From: Flavobacterium profundi
Lineage (GTDB): Bacteria > Bacteroidota > Bacteroidia > Flavobacteriales > Flavobacteriaceae
Assembly (NCBI RefSeq): GCF_006491645.1
Contig: NZ_VDCZ01000014.1
Location: 1 to 64,000, forward strand
Length of the DNA: 64,000 nt
Direction: 5' to 3'
Part shown: one piece after another, positions 16,781 through 25,615 of the stretch
Numbering within the stretch: the stretch's first letter is position 1
Layout: every line of letters begins with the position of its first letter
The notes under the pieces: model-generated
Told to the model about the DNA's origin: nothing
What the model saw: only the letters and a program-made list of their open reading frames with translations
Databases searched by the model: none
Translations under genes and position numbers: made by a program

Positions 16781-18529
16781 ATGAGTGCTATTAAGCCAAA
16801 ATCTTTAAAAAAAGTAATCCAATATGCAAAACCTTATCAAAGTAGGTTCAATTGGGTAATTGTTTGGGCTATTTTATTATCTATTTTTGCTGCAGCACGT
16901 CCTTACTTACTGAAGCAAACCGTTGATGATTATTTAAAAAATCACAATAAAGAAGGCCTTTTACTATATGTTATTATTATGGGAGTAGTTTTACTTTTAG
17001 AGGTACTCTCTCAATTTTTCTTTACCTATTGGGCCAATTGGTTAGGTCAAGACATTATCAAAGATATTAGAGACAAGTTGTTCCAACACATAACTTCCTT
17101 TAAAATGAAATACTTTGACAATGAACCTGTTGGTAAATTAGTTACAAGAACCGTTTCAGATATCGAATCCATTGCCAGTATTTTTAGCCAAGGATTGTTT
17201 ATGATTGTAAGTGATATTTTAAAAATGATAGTCATTTTAGGAATCATGATTTACATGAATTGGGAACTTACTATTATTGTTCTTTTGGCAATGCCAATAT
17301 TAATATATGCAACCAATGTTTTCCAAAAGAAAATGAAAGTTGCCTTTAATGAAGTACGAAATGAGATTTCTAATTTAAATACATTTGTACAGGAACGATT
17401 GACTGGAATGAAAATTGTACAACTTTTCAATCGTGAAAAAATTGAATATGAAAAATTTAAAGAAATTAACCAAAAACACAATAAAGCTTGGTTAAAAAAT
17501 ATTTTATATAACTCTATCTTCTTCCCTATCGCAGATTTTGTCTCTTCTCTCGCTTTAGGTGCTATTGTTTGGTATGGTGGTTCCCAAATTTTAGATGGAG
17601 ATACCAGTACTACTTTTGGTGATCTATTTACCTATACAATGCTAATTAACATGCTTTTCAACCCATTACGCCAAATTGCAGATAAATTCAATGTTATGCA
17701 AATGGGAATTGTCGCAGCAGATCGCGTATTTGAAATACTAGAAACGGATAGCCAAATTCAAGATAAAGGGGAAGTTATTGCCAACCGTTTTGAGGGCATC
17801 ATTTCCTTTCAACAAGTTCGATTTAGTTATCTTAAAGGTGAAGAAGTTTTAAAAGGTATTAACTTAGAAATTCCAGCTGGAGCAACTGTAGCCATTGTAG
17901 GAAGTACTGGAGCCGGAAAATCGACCATTATTAATCTATTGAATCGATTTTATGAAATTGATTCTGGAAAAATTCTAATCGACCAAACTAATATTGATGA
18001 CTATACTATTGAAAGTTTACGCAAACAAATTGCAGTAGTTTTACAGGATGTCTTCCTTTTTGCGGATACAATTTACAACAATATTACCTTGTATAATGAT
18101 TCTATTCAACGAGAGGATGTTATCGTGGCAGCACAAAAAATTGGTGTACATGATTTTATCATGAGTTTACCTAACGGATACGATTACAATGTAAAAGAAC
18201 GCGGTGTAATGTTATCTTCAGGACAACGACAATTAATTGCTTTTTTAAGAGCGTATGTGAGTAATCCAAGTATCTTAATTTTAGATGAAGCTACTTCTTC
18301 AATTGATAGCTATTCAGAAGAATTAATACAAAATGCAACTGAAAAAATAACAAAAGGAAGAACCTCTATTATCATTGCGCATCGATTAGCAACTATCATG
18401 AAAGCCGATCGAATTATTGTAATGGATAAAGGTGAAATAGTTGAATCGGGCACACATGCCGAACTACTTGCTTTAGAAAAAGGATATTATAAAAATTTAT
18501 ACGAATCTCAATTTTCAATTCAGGTATAA
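16781..18529 (+). CDS. ABC exporter, fused permease-ATPase (MsbA/MDR-like)
   Basis: The 582-residue half-transporter has a six-helix transmembrane domain (about 1-320) and one nucleotide-binding domain. Walker A is GSTGAGKST, the Q-loop lies in AVVLQDVFLF, the signature is LSSGQRQ (Ser in place of the usual first Gly), Walker B is ILILDEATSSID and the H-loop is IIIAHRLATI. Family members export lipids, lipid A precursors or drugs as dimers. The substrate cannot be read from the sequence. It lies 25 nt downstream of truA, which probably says little about function. Confidence 0.92.
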   Translation: MSAIKPKSLKKVIQYAKPYQSRFNWVIVWAILLSIFAAARPYLLKQTVDDYLKNHNKEGLLLYVIIMGVVLLLEVLSQFFFTYWANWLGQDIIKDIRDKLFQHITSFKMKYFDNEPVGKLVTRTVSDIESIASIFSQGLFMIVSDILKMIVILGIMIYMNWELTIIVLLAMPILIYATNVFQKKMKVAFNEVRNEISNLNTFVQERLTGMKIVQLFNREKIEYEKFKEINQKHNKAWLKNILYNSIFFPIADFVSSLALGAIVWYGGSQILDGDTSTTFGDLFTYTMLINMLFNPLRQIADKFNVMQMGIVAADRVFEILETDSQIQDKGEVIANRFEGIISFQQVRFSYLKGEEVLKGINLEIPAGATVAIVGSTGAGKSTIINLLNRFYEIDSGKILIDQTNIDDYTIESLRKQIAVVLQDVFLFADTIYNNITLYNDSIQREDVIVAAQKIGVHDFIMSLPNGYDYNVKERGVMLSSGQRQLIAFLRAYVSNPSILILDEATSSIDSYSEELIQNATEKITKGRTSIIIAHRLATIMKADRIIVMDKGEIVESGTHAELLALEKGYYKNLYESQFSIQV

Positions 18530-18654
18530 TCTTTTAAAATAATTCCTTAAATTCGCAAACGATAATTATTAGAATTACTTTTTTACTATAAAAATCAAAA
18601 AATGACACGAGCATTTGCGACTGTATTTTAACAATAATAAATAAAAGCACAAAA

Positions 18655-20043
18655 ATGAAATACGACATCATTGTTTTAGGAAGTGGCCCTGGTGGATATG
18701 TAACCGCAATTAGAGCTTCACAATTAGGTTTTAAAGTAGCCATTGTAGAAAAAGAAAACTTAGGTGGAATTTGTTTAAATTGGGGTTGTATACCAACAAA
18801 AGCCTTATTAAAATCGGCACAAGTTTTTGATTACCTTAAACATGCATCTGATTACGGATTAACCGTAAAAGAATTTGATAAAGATTTCAATGCCGTTGTA
18901 AAGCGTTCAAGAGATGTAGCAGAAGGAATGAGCAAAGGAGTTCAATTCTTAATGAAAAAAAATAAAATTGATGTTATTGATGGTTTTGGTAAAGTAAAAC
19001 CTGGAAAAAAAGTAGAAGTTACAGATAAAGACAATAAAATAACTGAATATACCGCTGATCATATCATTATTGCTACTGGAGCGCGTTCAAGAGAATTACC
19101 AAACTTACCACAAGATGGTAAAAAAGTAATTGGTTACAGACAAGCCATGACCTTACCAGAACAACCACAAAAAATGATTGTTGTAGGTTCTGGAGCTATA
19201 GGCGTGGAATTTGCACATTTTTACAATGCAATGGGAACTGATGTAACTATCGTAGAGTTCATGCCAAATGTAGTTCCTGTTGAAGATGAAGATATCTCAA
19301 AACAATTTGAGCGTTCCATGAAAAAAGCGGGTATCAAAATCATGACAAATTCGTCAGTTGAAAGAATTGATACTGCTGGAAATGGTGTTAAAGCATTTGT
19401 AAAAACTGCAAAAGGAGAAGAAGTTTTAGAAGCGGATATTTTACTTTCAGCTGTTGGTATTAAAACCAATATTGAAAACATTGGTCTAGAAGAAGTTGGT
19501 ATTGCAACTGATAGAGATAAAATTTTAGTAAATGATTTCTACCAAACAAATGTACCAGGTTATTATGCTATTGGAGATGTTACTCCAGGACAAGCATTAG
19601 CACACGTAGCTTCAGCTGAAGGGATTTTATGTGTTGAGAAAATTGCGGGTATGCATGTGGAAGCGTTAGATTATGGAAATATTCCAGGATGTACGTATGC
19701 TACTCCAGAAATTGCATCTGTTGGTTTAACCGAAAAAGCTGCTAAAGAAAAAGGATACGAAATTAAAGTTGGTAAATTCCCATTTTCTGCATCTGGAAAA
19801 GCAAAAGCGGCTGGAACACCAGATGGTTTTGTGAAAGTTATCTTTGATGCTAAATATGGGGAATGGTTAGGTTGTCATATGATTGGAGCTGGAGTTACCG
19901 ATATGATAGCAGAAGCAGTAGTTGCAAGAAAATTAGAAACGACAGGGCATGAAATCTTAAAAGCGGTTCACCCTCACCCAACCATGAGTGAAGCGGTTAT
20001 GGAAGCTGTAGCTGACGCTTATGGTGAAGTAATTCATTTGTAA
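18655..20043 (+). CDS. lpdA: Dihydrolipoyl dehydrogenase (E3)
   Basis: The 462-residue flavoprotein begins MKYDIIVLGSGPGGYVTA (FAD-binding GxGxxG). The redox-active disulfide is Cys40-Cys45 in GGICLNWGCIPTKAL, the NAD-binding motif is VVGSGAIGVEFAHFY, the FAD site is YYAIGDVTPG, and the active-site His-Glu pair lies in HPHPTMSEAV near the C-terminus. It reoxidises lipoamide in the pyruvate and 2-oxoglutarate dehydrogenase complexes and the glycine cleavage system. It is monocistronic with a strong terminator downstream. Confidence 0.96.
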   Translation: MKYDIIVLGSGPGGYVTAIRASQLGFKVAIVEKENLGGICLNWGCIPTKALLKSAQVFDYLKHASDYGLTVKEFDKDFNAVVKRSRDVAEGMSKGVQFLMKKNKIDVIDGFGKVKPGKKVEVTDKDNKITEYTADHIIIATGARSRELPNLPQDGKKVIGYRQAMTLPEQPQKMIVVGSGAIGVEFAHFYNAMGTDVTIVEFMPNVVPVEDEDISKQFERSMKKAGIKIMTNSSVERIDTAGNGVKAFVKTAKGEEVLEADILLSAVGIKTNIENIGLEEVGIATDRDKILVNDFYQTNVPGYYAIGDVTPGQALAHVASAEGILCVEKIAGMHVEALDYGNIPGCTYATPEIASVGLTEKAAKEKGYEIKVGKFPFSASGKAKAAGTPDGFVKVIFDAKYGEWLGCHMIGAGVTDMIAEAVVARKLETTGHEILKAVHPHPTMSEAVMEAVADAYGEVIHL

Positions 20044-20064
20044 AATAAAATTTATTTAAATACC

Positions 20065-20094
20065 AAAATCCGTTTACTTATAAACGGATTTTTT
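20065..20094 (+). terminator. Terminator after lpdA
   Basis: AAAATCCGTTTA (20065-20076) pairs with TAAACGGATTTT (20081-20092) around CTTA, followed by T residues. Confidence 0.9.
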
Positions 20095-20105
20095 AATTAT
20101 AAAAA

Positions 20106-20771
20106 ATGAAACAAACTATACTTTTTTTATTATTTAGTATTTCATTACCCCTATTTAGTCAGGAAATTTCCCTTCAAAATGATTCTCTAAAAATTGAAAT
20201 ACGGAACACCTATAGTGTTACAAAAAATATCCTAGGCAATAACAAAAATCTAAAAGTTGATGGAGTGACGCTTAAAAAAGTAGGAATTATAATAAAAATA
20301 AAAAATACTTTTAAAAGTCCTTTACCAATGAGTGCATTCTCTTTAGTAGATACTAAAAACAAGTTACGATATCGAGCAGATGATTTTACACAAAACAGTG
20401 CAGCTCCCTCAATGAATACTAATCCTTCTGCAGTTACATTTCATCTCTCAAAAGGTTATTTTACTAAATTCAGAAAAGAGAAACTATATACCAAAAATGG
20501 TTCTGAAATAATTACTCGCCTTGATATACCAGATTTAGACCCATCAGAAATAGATTATTTCTCACAATATAAAATTGAAAGCTTTACAGACTTAGAATTC
20601 ACTATGGATTATGGCAGCAAAAAGAATCCTAAAAAAACAATAACTTATTTAGGTTCTTTAACTCAGAAACGTGCTTATGGTGGCTTAGAATTTAGAATTC
20701 CAGAATTATTTCTTACTTCAGAATATGATTTATATTATAAAGATGAAAAAGTAGGATCCGTTACATTTTAA
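20106..20771 (+). CDS. Secreted protein of unknown function
   Basis: The 221-residue protein has a signal peptide (about 1-18, LPLFSQ) and no Cys after cleavage. The mature part is rich in beta-forming segments: VKIIK-like strands, SAFSLVDTKNKLRYRADDF, and YDLYYKDEKVGSVTF at the end. It resembles DUF4352-like or immunoglobulin-like proteins that describe a structured domain near NTFKSPLPMSAFSLVD, but I cannot assign a family. It is flanked by terminators on both sides, so it is a separate unit. Confidence 0.6.
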   Translation: MKQTILFLLFSISLPLFSQEISLQNDSLKIEIRNTYSVTKNILGNNKNLKVDGVTLKKVGIIIKIKNTFKSPLPMSAFSLVDTKNKLRYRADDFTQNSAAPSMNTNPSAVTFHLSKGYFTKFRKEKLYTKNGSEIITRLDIPDLDPSEIDYFSQYKIESFTDLEFTMDYGSKKNPKKTITYLGSLTQKRAYGGLEFRIPELFLTSEYDLYYKDEKVGSVTF

Positions 20772-20780
20772 AAAGTGAAT

Positions 20781-20813
20781 AAAAAAAGAGCTTACAATGT
20801 AAGCTCTTTTTTT
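20781..20813. terminator. Bidirectional terminator between convergent genes
   Basis: AAAAAAAGAGCTTAC (20781-20795) pairs with GTAAGCTCTTTTTTT (20799-20813) around AAT. Confidence 0.92.
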
Positions 20814-20832
20814 ATTATTCATGTTTAGCTAA

Positions 20833-22272
20833 TTAATGTCCTCCACTAATTTTTTTATCAAAATTAATTCCTTGCTCGCTTAAAATACCTTTTACTTTCC
20901 ATGCATAGAAAGCTAAATAGGCAAAACAAAGTACCCCTACAATATAACTAGAATGTATCGTAGTAACATCTGCAACATATCCTTGCAATAAACTAATAAA
21001 TCCACCACCCATAATCATCATAATTAAGAAACTACTTCCTTGACTGGTATTTTTACCTAATCCACTCACAGCTAATGTAAAGATACATGGCCATAACGTA
21101 CTACAAAATAAGCCTACACTAGTAAATGCATATACACTTACCATTCCTGTAGTAGACATTCCTATCAGTAAAGCTAGAATTCCAAGTCCCGAAAAAATCA
21201 ATAACATACGCGCTGGATTTCCTTTACTAGCCATATCTGCAAGTATTAAAACTAAGATGATTAGTGCATAAATATAAAAAGGAGTCAAATCATGTTTTGC
21301 AATGGCATTTACTAATAAAAAGACACCAAAAGCTAAATAGGGTGCAATAAATCTTAATATTTTTTGCAAATCCATTTTATCGGTAAATGCTTCTACCGCA
21401 CCGGTCCATCTACCAATCATTAAACTTGCCCAATAAAGAGAAATGTAAGGAGCGATTTCGTTAGTTAAGAAACCTAAATCTTTTTCCATATATGCGGGTA
21501 AATTACTTGCTGTTGAAACTTCTACCCCAACATACACAAAAATACCAATCATTCCTAAAACTAATTGAGGATACTTTAAAGCACTGCTACGATCTTTTGA
21601 AATTGAATCATCCGTTTCAACAACAATTTCTGGCTTATCTGGTAAGGAAGAAAACTTTAAAAATATAGCAACTAATAAAAAAGCAGCTCCTAAAACTAAA
21701 TAAGGGATTTTAACACTTTCAATGCTCATATCCGTTTCACTACCATTAATTGCTGATCCAAAAATGGCAAAACTTACAATTAATGGTCCTATAGTTGTAC
21801 CAAAATTATTAATCCCACCAGCCAAAGTTAAACGTTGAGAACCTGTAGATATGGGTCCCAATGCAATCGCTAATGGGTTAGCCACCGTTTGTTGTAATGA
21901 AAAACCTAATGCTACAATAAATAATCCTGAAAGCATTAAAGGAAATGAGCCTAAATTTGCTGCTGGATAAAACAACAAAGTTCCTAAAGCTGAAATAAAC
22001 AAACCTAATGCCAATGAATTTTTATACCCTAGTCTATTAATTAAATCTCCTTTAGTAAGGTAAGAGATCAATAAATAAATTAATGATCCAACTGTATAAG
22101 CAATGTAAAATGCAAAAGATACTAATTGACTTTGAACTTGGGTTAAATCAAAAGCTTTTTTAAATACAGGAATTAAAATATCATTACTTGCTGCTACAAA
22201 TCCCCAGAAAAAGAAGACGGAAGCTAAAGGAATGAATTGTGCCCAATTTGTTTTTGTTTGGTTTGTACTCAT
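20833..22272 (-). CDS. Sugar MFS transporter, FHS (FucP) family
   Basis: The 479-residue protein has twelve hydrophobic segments and FucP-family landmarks: FFFWGFVAASNDILIPVFKKAFDL at the N-terminus (the WGF and N-D-I region of TM1), a long central loop with Asp/Glu-rich sequence, and GLFCSTLWPCIFTLAVSGLGKNTSQGSSFLIMMIMGGG in the C-terminal half. FHS proteins import fucose, glucose, galactose or similar sugars with H+ or Na+. The substrate is not evident. It is monocistronic with a long 5' region (22273-22665) that has a candidate LacI-type operator. Confidence 0.88.
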   Translation of the reverse strand: MSTNQTKTNWAQFIPLASVFFFWGFVAASNDILIPVFKKAFDLTQVQSQLVSFAFYIAYTVGSLIYLLISYLTKGDLINRLGYKNSLALGLFISALGTLLFYPAANLGSFPLMLSGLFIVALGFSLQQTVANPLAIALGPISTGSQRLTLAGGINNFGTTIGPLIVSFAIFGSAINGSETDMSIESVKIPYLVLGAAFLLVAIFLKFSSLPDKPEIVVETDDSISKDRSSALKYPQLVLGMIGIFVYVGVEVSTASNLPAYMEKDLGFLTNEIAPYISLYWASLMIGRWTGAVEAFTDKMDLQKILRFIAPYLAFGVFLLVNAIAKHDLTPFYIYALIILVLILADMASKGNPARMLLIFSGLGILALLIGMSTTGMVSVYAFTSVGLFCSTLWPCIFTLAVSGLGKNTSQGSSFLIMMIMGGGFISLLQGYVADVTTIHSSYIVGVLCFAYLAFYAWKVKGILSEQGINFDKKISGGH

Positions 22273-22665
22273 AATTAAATGTTGGTTAGATTGATCAATA
22301 CTACATTTTAATCATAAACGCTTCATCTTTTCAAATAATTGTTAAAATGATAAAATTGTAGTGAAATTTTTCATAAATATACATTTATATGATTTTCGTT
22401 CATTCATTTCCTATAATTAGTTATTAACGAAAACGATTTCTTAAACTCATTTTTATCAATTTATTAAAAAATTACAACGATTTCGATTGTTAATAACTTT
22501 GAATATTTAAAATTAATAAAGCATAATTTTGAAATCATAACTGCAAAACTCGAAAATAATTATAAATAACAAAGAATTTAAAAATTAGTTAAATAAGTGG
22601 TCCAAAATAAAATATTAAACTTACTTTTGTTTGAAATATATGCAGCGTTTATTAAGCTATCTCTT
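22273..22665. other. 393-bp divergent intergenic region
   Basis: Between the MFS transporter and the lipoprotein gene I see no ORF. It contains a CpG-centred imperfect palindrome GAAAACGATTTC (22429-22440), a second relative AACGATTTCGATTGTT (22477-22492), and three plus-strand TAnnTTTG matches (22494, 22524, 22622). The match at 22622-22629 lies 36 nt before the lipoprotein ATG and is the best promoter candidate. No minus-strand -7 box for the transporter was found. Confidence 0.45.
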
Positions 22666-23181
22666 ATGAAAAAAATATTGCTTCTTGTTTTTAGCTTCTT
22701 TTTGTTTTCTTCCTGTGATGATGGAGAATTAACTTTAGAATCTTTTAATTTTGAAAATCAAACCATTCAAAAATGTACTGATAACTATTTATTGTTTAAA
22801 ACTAAAAATGATGAATTGTTACTTCTAAATGTACCCGTAGAAGTTTACACGACACTTTTTGCTTCTTCTCCTACAAATGGTACGCCTAGAGAAGCCAGCA
22901 TTGGTGGAACTAATGAAATTTTATATAGAAAATATTCTGGAAATCTAACAAGTGCAACTGTATGCTCATTAGTACCTGTTTCCTCACCTACAGTTACCAA
23001 AGAATGGATTGCAACTGGTGGTAAAATTTTGGTAGAAACCAACGAAGTGTTTGATACCAATGATGTATTAGTAAAGTATTCTCACAATATCACTTTTCAA
23101 AATGTAAATTTTGCTAGCGTGGATAATTCTTTTAGTTTTGAAAGCTATATTTTTGGAAATCACGAAATTAATGTAAATTAA
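22666..23181 (+). CDS. Lipoprotein of unknown function
   Basis: The 171-residue protein starts at the ATG that gives a clean lipoprotein signal: MKKILLLVFSFFLFSSC, Cys17, then DDGE. The open frame continues upstream to a GTG at 22597, but that would bury the signal. The mature part contains SFNFENQTIQKC, a Ser/Pro/Thr loop and HNITFQNVNFASVDN. Three further Cys are present. I do not recognise a family. It is convergent with the Smr gene with a 4-nt overlap of stops. Confidence 0.7.
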   Translation: MKKILLLVFSFFLFSSCDDGELTLESFNFENQTIQKCTDNYLLFKTKNDELLLLNVPVEVYTTLFASSPTNGTPREASIGGTNEILYRKYSGNLTSATVCSLVPVSSPTVTKEWIATGGKILVETNEVFDTNDVLVKYSHNITFQNVNFASVDNSFSFESYIFGNHEINVN

Positions 23182-23735
23182 CGTACATTCTGTTTAATAT
23201 ACACTTCAGTAGCACCAAAACCATACTTTTGGAAACTAGCTTCTTGAAAACTTACTTGTTCGTAACGGTTTAACATAAACTCGAGTTCCGACTTTAAGAC
23301 CCCTTCTCCTACTCCATGGATAAATACTAATTTTTGCATTCGGTTTCGAATAGCAAAATCCAGTTGGCCTTTGGCAGTATCCATTTGAATATTTAATATT
23401 TCGTAATTAGAAAGCCCCTTAGTAGAAGGAACTAACTTTTCAATATGTAAATCTACTTCCAAAACGAAATCTTCTTTTCGAGATTTTTTTTCTTTTACAA
23501 AAGAGCGTTTTTGAGGTTCTTTTTTTTCTGATAATACTTGACTTACACTTTTTGAAGAAAATAAGCCTTTCAAAGATTCTTTGTTTATTTTAACCAATTC
23601 ATCTGGTTTAAATTGCATTACAAAATCATCATTTGTAATTACAGTAATTTCCGTAGCATTCACTTTGGTAACAACACCATCAATAGCATCATCTAGTACA
23701 GATACTTTATCTCCTATTTCAAAATTATGATTCAT
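23178..23735 (-). CDS. Smr-domain protein (DUF2027/MutS2-like)
   Basis: The 185-residue protein has an N-terminal small beta-barrel (FEIGDKVSVLDDAIDGVVTKV, a KOW/DUF2027-like module, about 1-55) and a basic linker. The C-terminal Smr domain (about 100-185) has DLHIEKL, the helix NILNIQMDTAKGQLDFAI, FIHGVGEGVLKSEL (the HGxGxG-like motif) and the terminal GATEVYI. Smr domains act as nucleases or RNA/ribosome-binding modules. The ATG at 23735 is preferred over a longer frame. The upstream small membrane protein overlaps it by 11 nt, so the two are translationally coupled. Confidence 0.85.
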   Translation of the reverse strand: MNHNFEIGDKVSVLDDAIDGVVTKVNATEITVITNDDFVMQFKPDELVKINKESLKGLFSSKSVSQVLSEKKEPQKRSFVKEKKSRKEDFVLEVDLHIEKLVPSTKGLSNYEILNIQMDTAKGQLDFAIRNRMQKLVFIHGVGEGVLKSELEFMLNRYEQVSFQEASFQKYGFGATEVYIKQNVR

Positions 23736-23913
23736 CTTCGTTATTTTCAGTATCATTTTTACTAGGAATTTTTTTCATAATTCGAAACAATCCTATAAAG
23801 AAAAGTGCAAATGCAATAAACATTATCCATTTATTAGGCTCTGGCTTCGATTGTTCATAAATCGCATAAATTCCTAACCCAAAAAGTAAGATTGTATAAA
23901 TAAAACTTTTCAT
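23725..23913 (-). CDS. Small two-helix membrane protein
   Basis: The 62-residue protein has TM1 (about 3-19, IYTILLFGLGIYAIYE), a short KPEPNKW loop, TM2 (about 29-46, IMFIAFALFFIGLFRIM) and an acidic tail (NDTENNEDES). It lies directly upstream of the Smr gene with an 11-nt overlap and a TATATTTG box 15 nt before its start. No function is known. Confidence 0.75.
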   Translation of the reverse strand: MKSFIYTILLFGLGIYAIYEQSKPEPNKWIMFIAFALFFIGLFRIMKKIPSKNDTENNEDES

Positions 23914-23927
23914 TCTAAATCTTTTTT

Positions 23928-23935
23928 CAAATATA
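23928..23935 (-). promoter_or_regulatory. -7 box for the small membrane protein-smr unit
   Basis: On the minus strand TATATTTG matches TAnnTTTG and lies 15 nt before the ATG at 23913. Confidence 0.55.
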
Positions 23936-23942
23936 AAAAACT

Positions 23943-23965
23943 AAAACAGACAGGCTGTTTTTTTT
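23943..23965 (+). other. Hairpin with T-run upstream of the DUF2752 gene
   Basis: AAAACAG (23943-23949) pairs with CTGTTTT (23955-23961), followed by T residues. It looks like an intrinsic terminator but lies in a divergent promoter region, so it may be an attenuator, an operator or chance. Confidence 0.35.
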
Positions 23966-24006
23966 ACAATATAATTTTTGTAAACTTGTAAAAAAGATTT
24001 ATCACT

Positions 24007-24282
24007 ATGGAAGAATACATGCTACCTTGTCTCAGCAAAACTCTTTTTGGGGTGGAATGTCTTGGTTGTGGTACCCAAAGAGCTTTAGTTTTACTTTTTC
24101 AAGGAGATTTTATAGGAGCATTTAAAATGTATCCTGCAATATATACCACACTTCTTTTCTTCATATTCCTTTTTCTTCACTTTGTAGATAAATCAAGGAA
24201 TTATACCAAAACAATCATCGCTTTTGCTATTATAAATGCTTGTGTAATGGTTATAGCTTATTATTTCAAACATTTTTATTAA
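24007..24282 (+). CDS. DUF2752 family membrane protein
   Basis: The 91-residue protein contains the family signature CLGCGTQRAL (about 19-28) after MLPCLSKTLFGVEC, a Gly/Asp loop, and two transmembrane helices (about 45-62 and 69-86). The family is widespread in Bacteroidota and Firmicutes with no known activity. It lies 37 nt upstream of the CCC-motif membrane protein gene and is probably co-transcribed with it, a pairing common in flavobacteria. Confidence 0.88.
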   Translation: MEEYMLPCLSKTLFGVECLGCGTQRALVLLFQGDFIGAFKMYPAIYTTLLFFIFLFLHFVDKSRNYTKTIIAFAIINACVMVIAYYFKHFY

Positions 24283-24319
24283 TTATTATTATAAATCAAA
24301 CTAACAAATAAATTAAATT

Positions 24320-24646
24320 ATGGAAAAAAAGAAATTACCTAATGAACAAACGATAATGATTTTAGGAATTCTATCGTACATAGGGTGTTGTTGTACAGCT
24401 GGTATTCTTGGAGCAGTTCTATCTGGTATTGGTTTGTCATTAGCCAATAAATCTGAAAAAATTTATAACGAAAACCCAGCTGAATATGATTTAGGTTCTC
24501 TTAAAACTTGGAAAATAGTTAATATAATTGCATTAGTTTTAAGTGCAATATTTATTATCCGTTTAATTTATATAATTGCTACTGGTCAATTTCAGGAAAT
24601 TATTAATATTTATAATGAAGCATTAGAAAAATCACGTGGAATGTAA
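24320..24646 (+). CDS. CCC motif membrane protein
   Basis: The 108-residue protein has two hydrophobic helices. The first carries three consecutive Cys (YIGCCCTAGILG, about residues 23-25). A short cytosolic segment NKSEKIYNENPAEYDLGSLKTW follows, then the second helix (about 70-92). The GLSLANKSEK and Y...L.T...N pattern matches a Bacteroidota family named for the CCC motif. Its function is unknown. It follows the DUF2752 gene and ends at a terminator. Confidence 0.85.
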   Translation: MEKKKLPNEQTIMILGILSYIGCCCTAGILGAVLSGIGLSLANKSEKIYNENPAEYDLGSLKTWKIVNIIALVLSAIFIIRLIYIIATGQFQEIINIYNEALEKSRGM

Positions 24647-24666
24647 TTTTTTCTTTATATACTTTC

Positions 24667-24697
24667 AAAATCCAGCTTTCAGCTGGATTTTTTTATT
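24667..24697 (+). terminator. Terminator after the CCC-motif gene
   Basis: AAAATCCAGCT (24667-24677) pairs with AGCTGGATTTT (24681-24691), followed by T residues. Confidence 0.9.
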
Positions 24698-24754
24698 ATA
24701 CTTATTGTACTAACAGTCAATCAATTAAAAAAACTTTTCATAGTCTTTTATTTT

Positions 24755-24770
24755 TTGGCACGCAAATTGG
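24755..24770 (+). promoter_or_regulatory. Sigma-54-type (-24/-12) promoter
   Basis: TTGGCACGCAAATTGG matches the RpoN consensus TGGCACG-N4-TTGC at every key position except that the -12 GC reads GG. The predicted start of transcription is near 24781, 60 nt before the ATG at 24842. It is the only such site I found in the window. Confidence 0.6.
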
Positions 24771-24841
24771 TTATACTTAATCAAGCAACACGTTTTTAAA
24801 ATAAAAACTAAGTTGAAAGTTTAACCTTAAATTGATGTGTT

Positions 24842-25534
24842 ATGAAAAAAATTACTCAAGTATTAGTTATCGCAGTTTTAACTTTAGGTTTACATACTGC
24901 AAAAGCATCGGATAAAAAGGTTTTTGATGATGCAATTGATAGAGCCTATCCACCTGTAGATTATCGATTTGCAGATCCGATAGTATTCATGGAAAGAGGA
25001 ATCGAATTTTATATTTTCCCAAATGGTGAATTTGATTTTAATACGGTTCAAACCACAGCACCAAATAGAAGATCCAATAGTGTAAATAGAACATATGGTG
25101 CACCAAGTACAAGAGGTTATTCAAATACCTACTATGGTACTTCTGGCACAAAAATTGAACACGATTATATGGGAAGAGTTAGAAGAGTTGGTAACGTTTT
25201 CATTAACTATGATGCCAAAGGAAGAGTAAAAAGAGTTGGTTCTGTATACATGAATTATAACAGTTTTGCATTGACTCAAGTAGGTGGTTTACGAATCATT
25301 TATGATAGAAGAGGTAGAATAGTAAATATCATTGGTGTAGTTAACAGTTATAGCGGACATTATACCTATACTACTAACAACAATCACTATCAAGCTGACA
25401 ACCATTATGAGTACCAATCTGGTTCAGGTTACAGTAACGATGATGATGAAGAAGATTACTACTACTACCGCCAAGATGGTACAAAAGCAAAAATGGCTGC
25501 AGATGATATAAAAGCAGTAGATAAAAAGAAATAA
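24842..25534 (+). CDS. Secreted RVG-repeat protein of unknown function
   Basis: The 230-residue protein has a signal peptide (about 1-22, LGLHTAKA). Residues about 110-165 form three related strand repeats, GRVRRVGNVFINYD, GRVKRVGSVYMNYN and LTQVGGLRIIYDRRGRIV, which suggest a small beta-sheet. A His/Tyr/Asn-rich stretch and a very acidic segment (DDDEEDYYYYR) precede a basic end. I recognise no enzyme motif. It is monocistronic, preceded by a sigma-54-like promoter and followed by a terminator, which suggests inducible expression of an envelope protein. Confidence 0.65.
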   Translation: MKKITQVLVIAVLTLGLHTAKASDKKVFDDAIDRAYPPVDYRFADPIVFMERGIEFYIFPNGEFDFNTVQTTAPNRRSNSVNRTYGAPSTRGYSNTYYGTSGTKIEHDYMGRVRRVGNVFINYDAKGRVKRVGSVYMNYNSFALTQVGGLRIIYDRRGRIVNIIGVVNSYSGHYTYTTNNNHYQADNHYEYQSGSGYSNDDDEEDYYYYRQDGTKAKMAADDIKAVDKKK

Positions 25535-25575
25535 AAATTTCGTAATATAGTTTTGATTGGTTTAGTTTGTTTGTT

Positions 25576-25615
25576 AAAAAGTCCTGCCGAACAGTAATGT
25601 GAAGCAGGATTTTTA
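25576..25615. terminator. Terminator between convergent genes
   Basis: TCCTGC (25582-25587) pairs with GCAGGA (25604-25609), extended by an A-run on the left and a T-run on the right. The loop is 16 nt. It overlaps the flippase stop codon. Confidence 0.7.

Noticed and set aside
18602..18631. Nine-codon ORF (MTRAFATVF) upstream of lpdA
   Set aside because: Too short to judge. No regulatory codon run or terminator follows it, so I treat it as chance.
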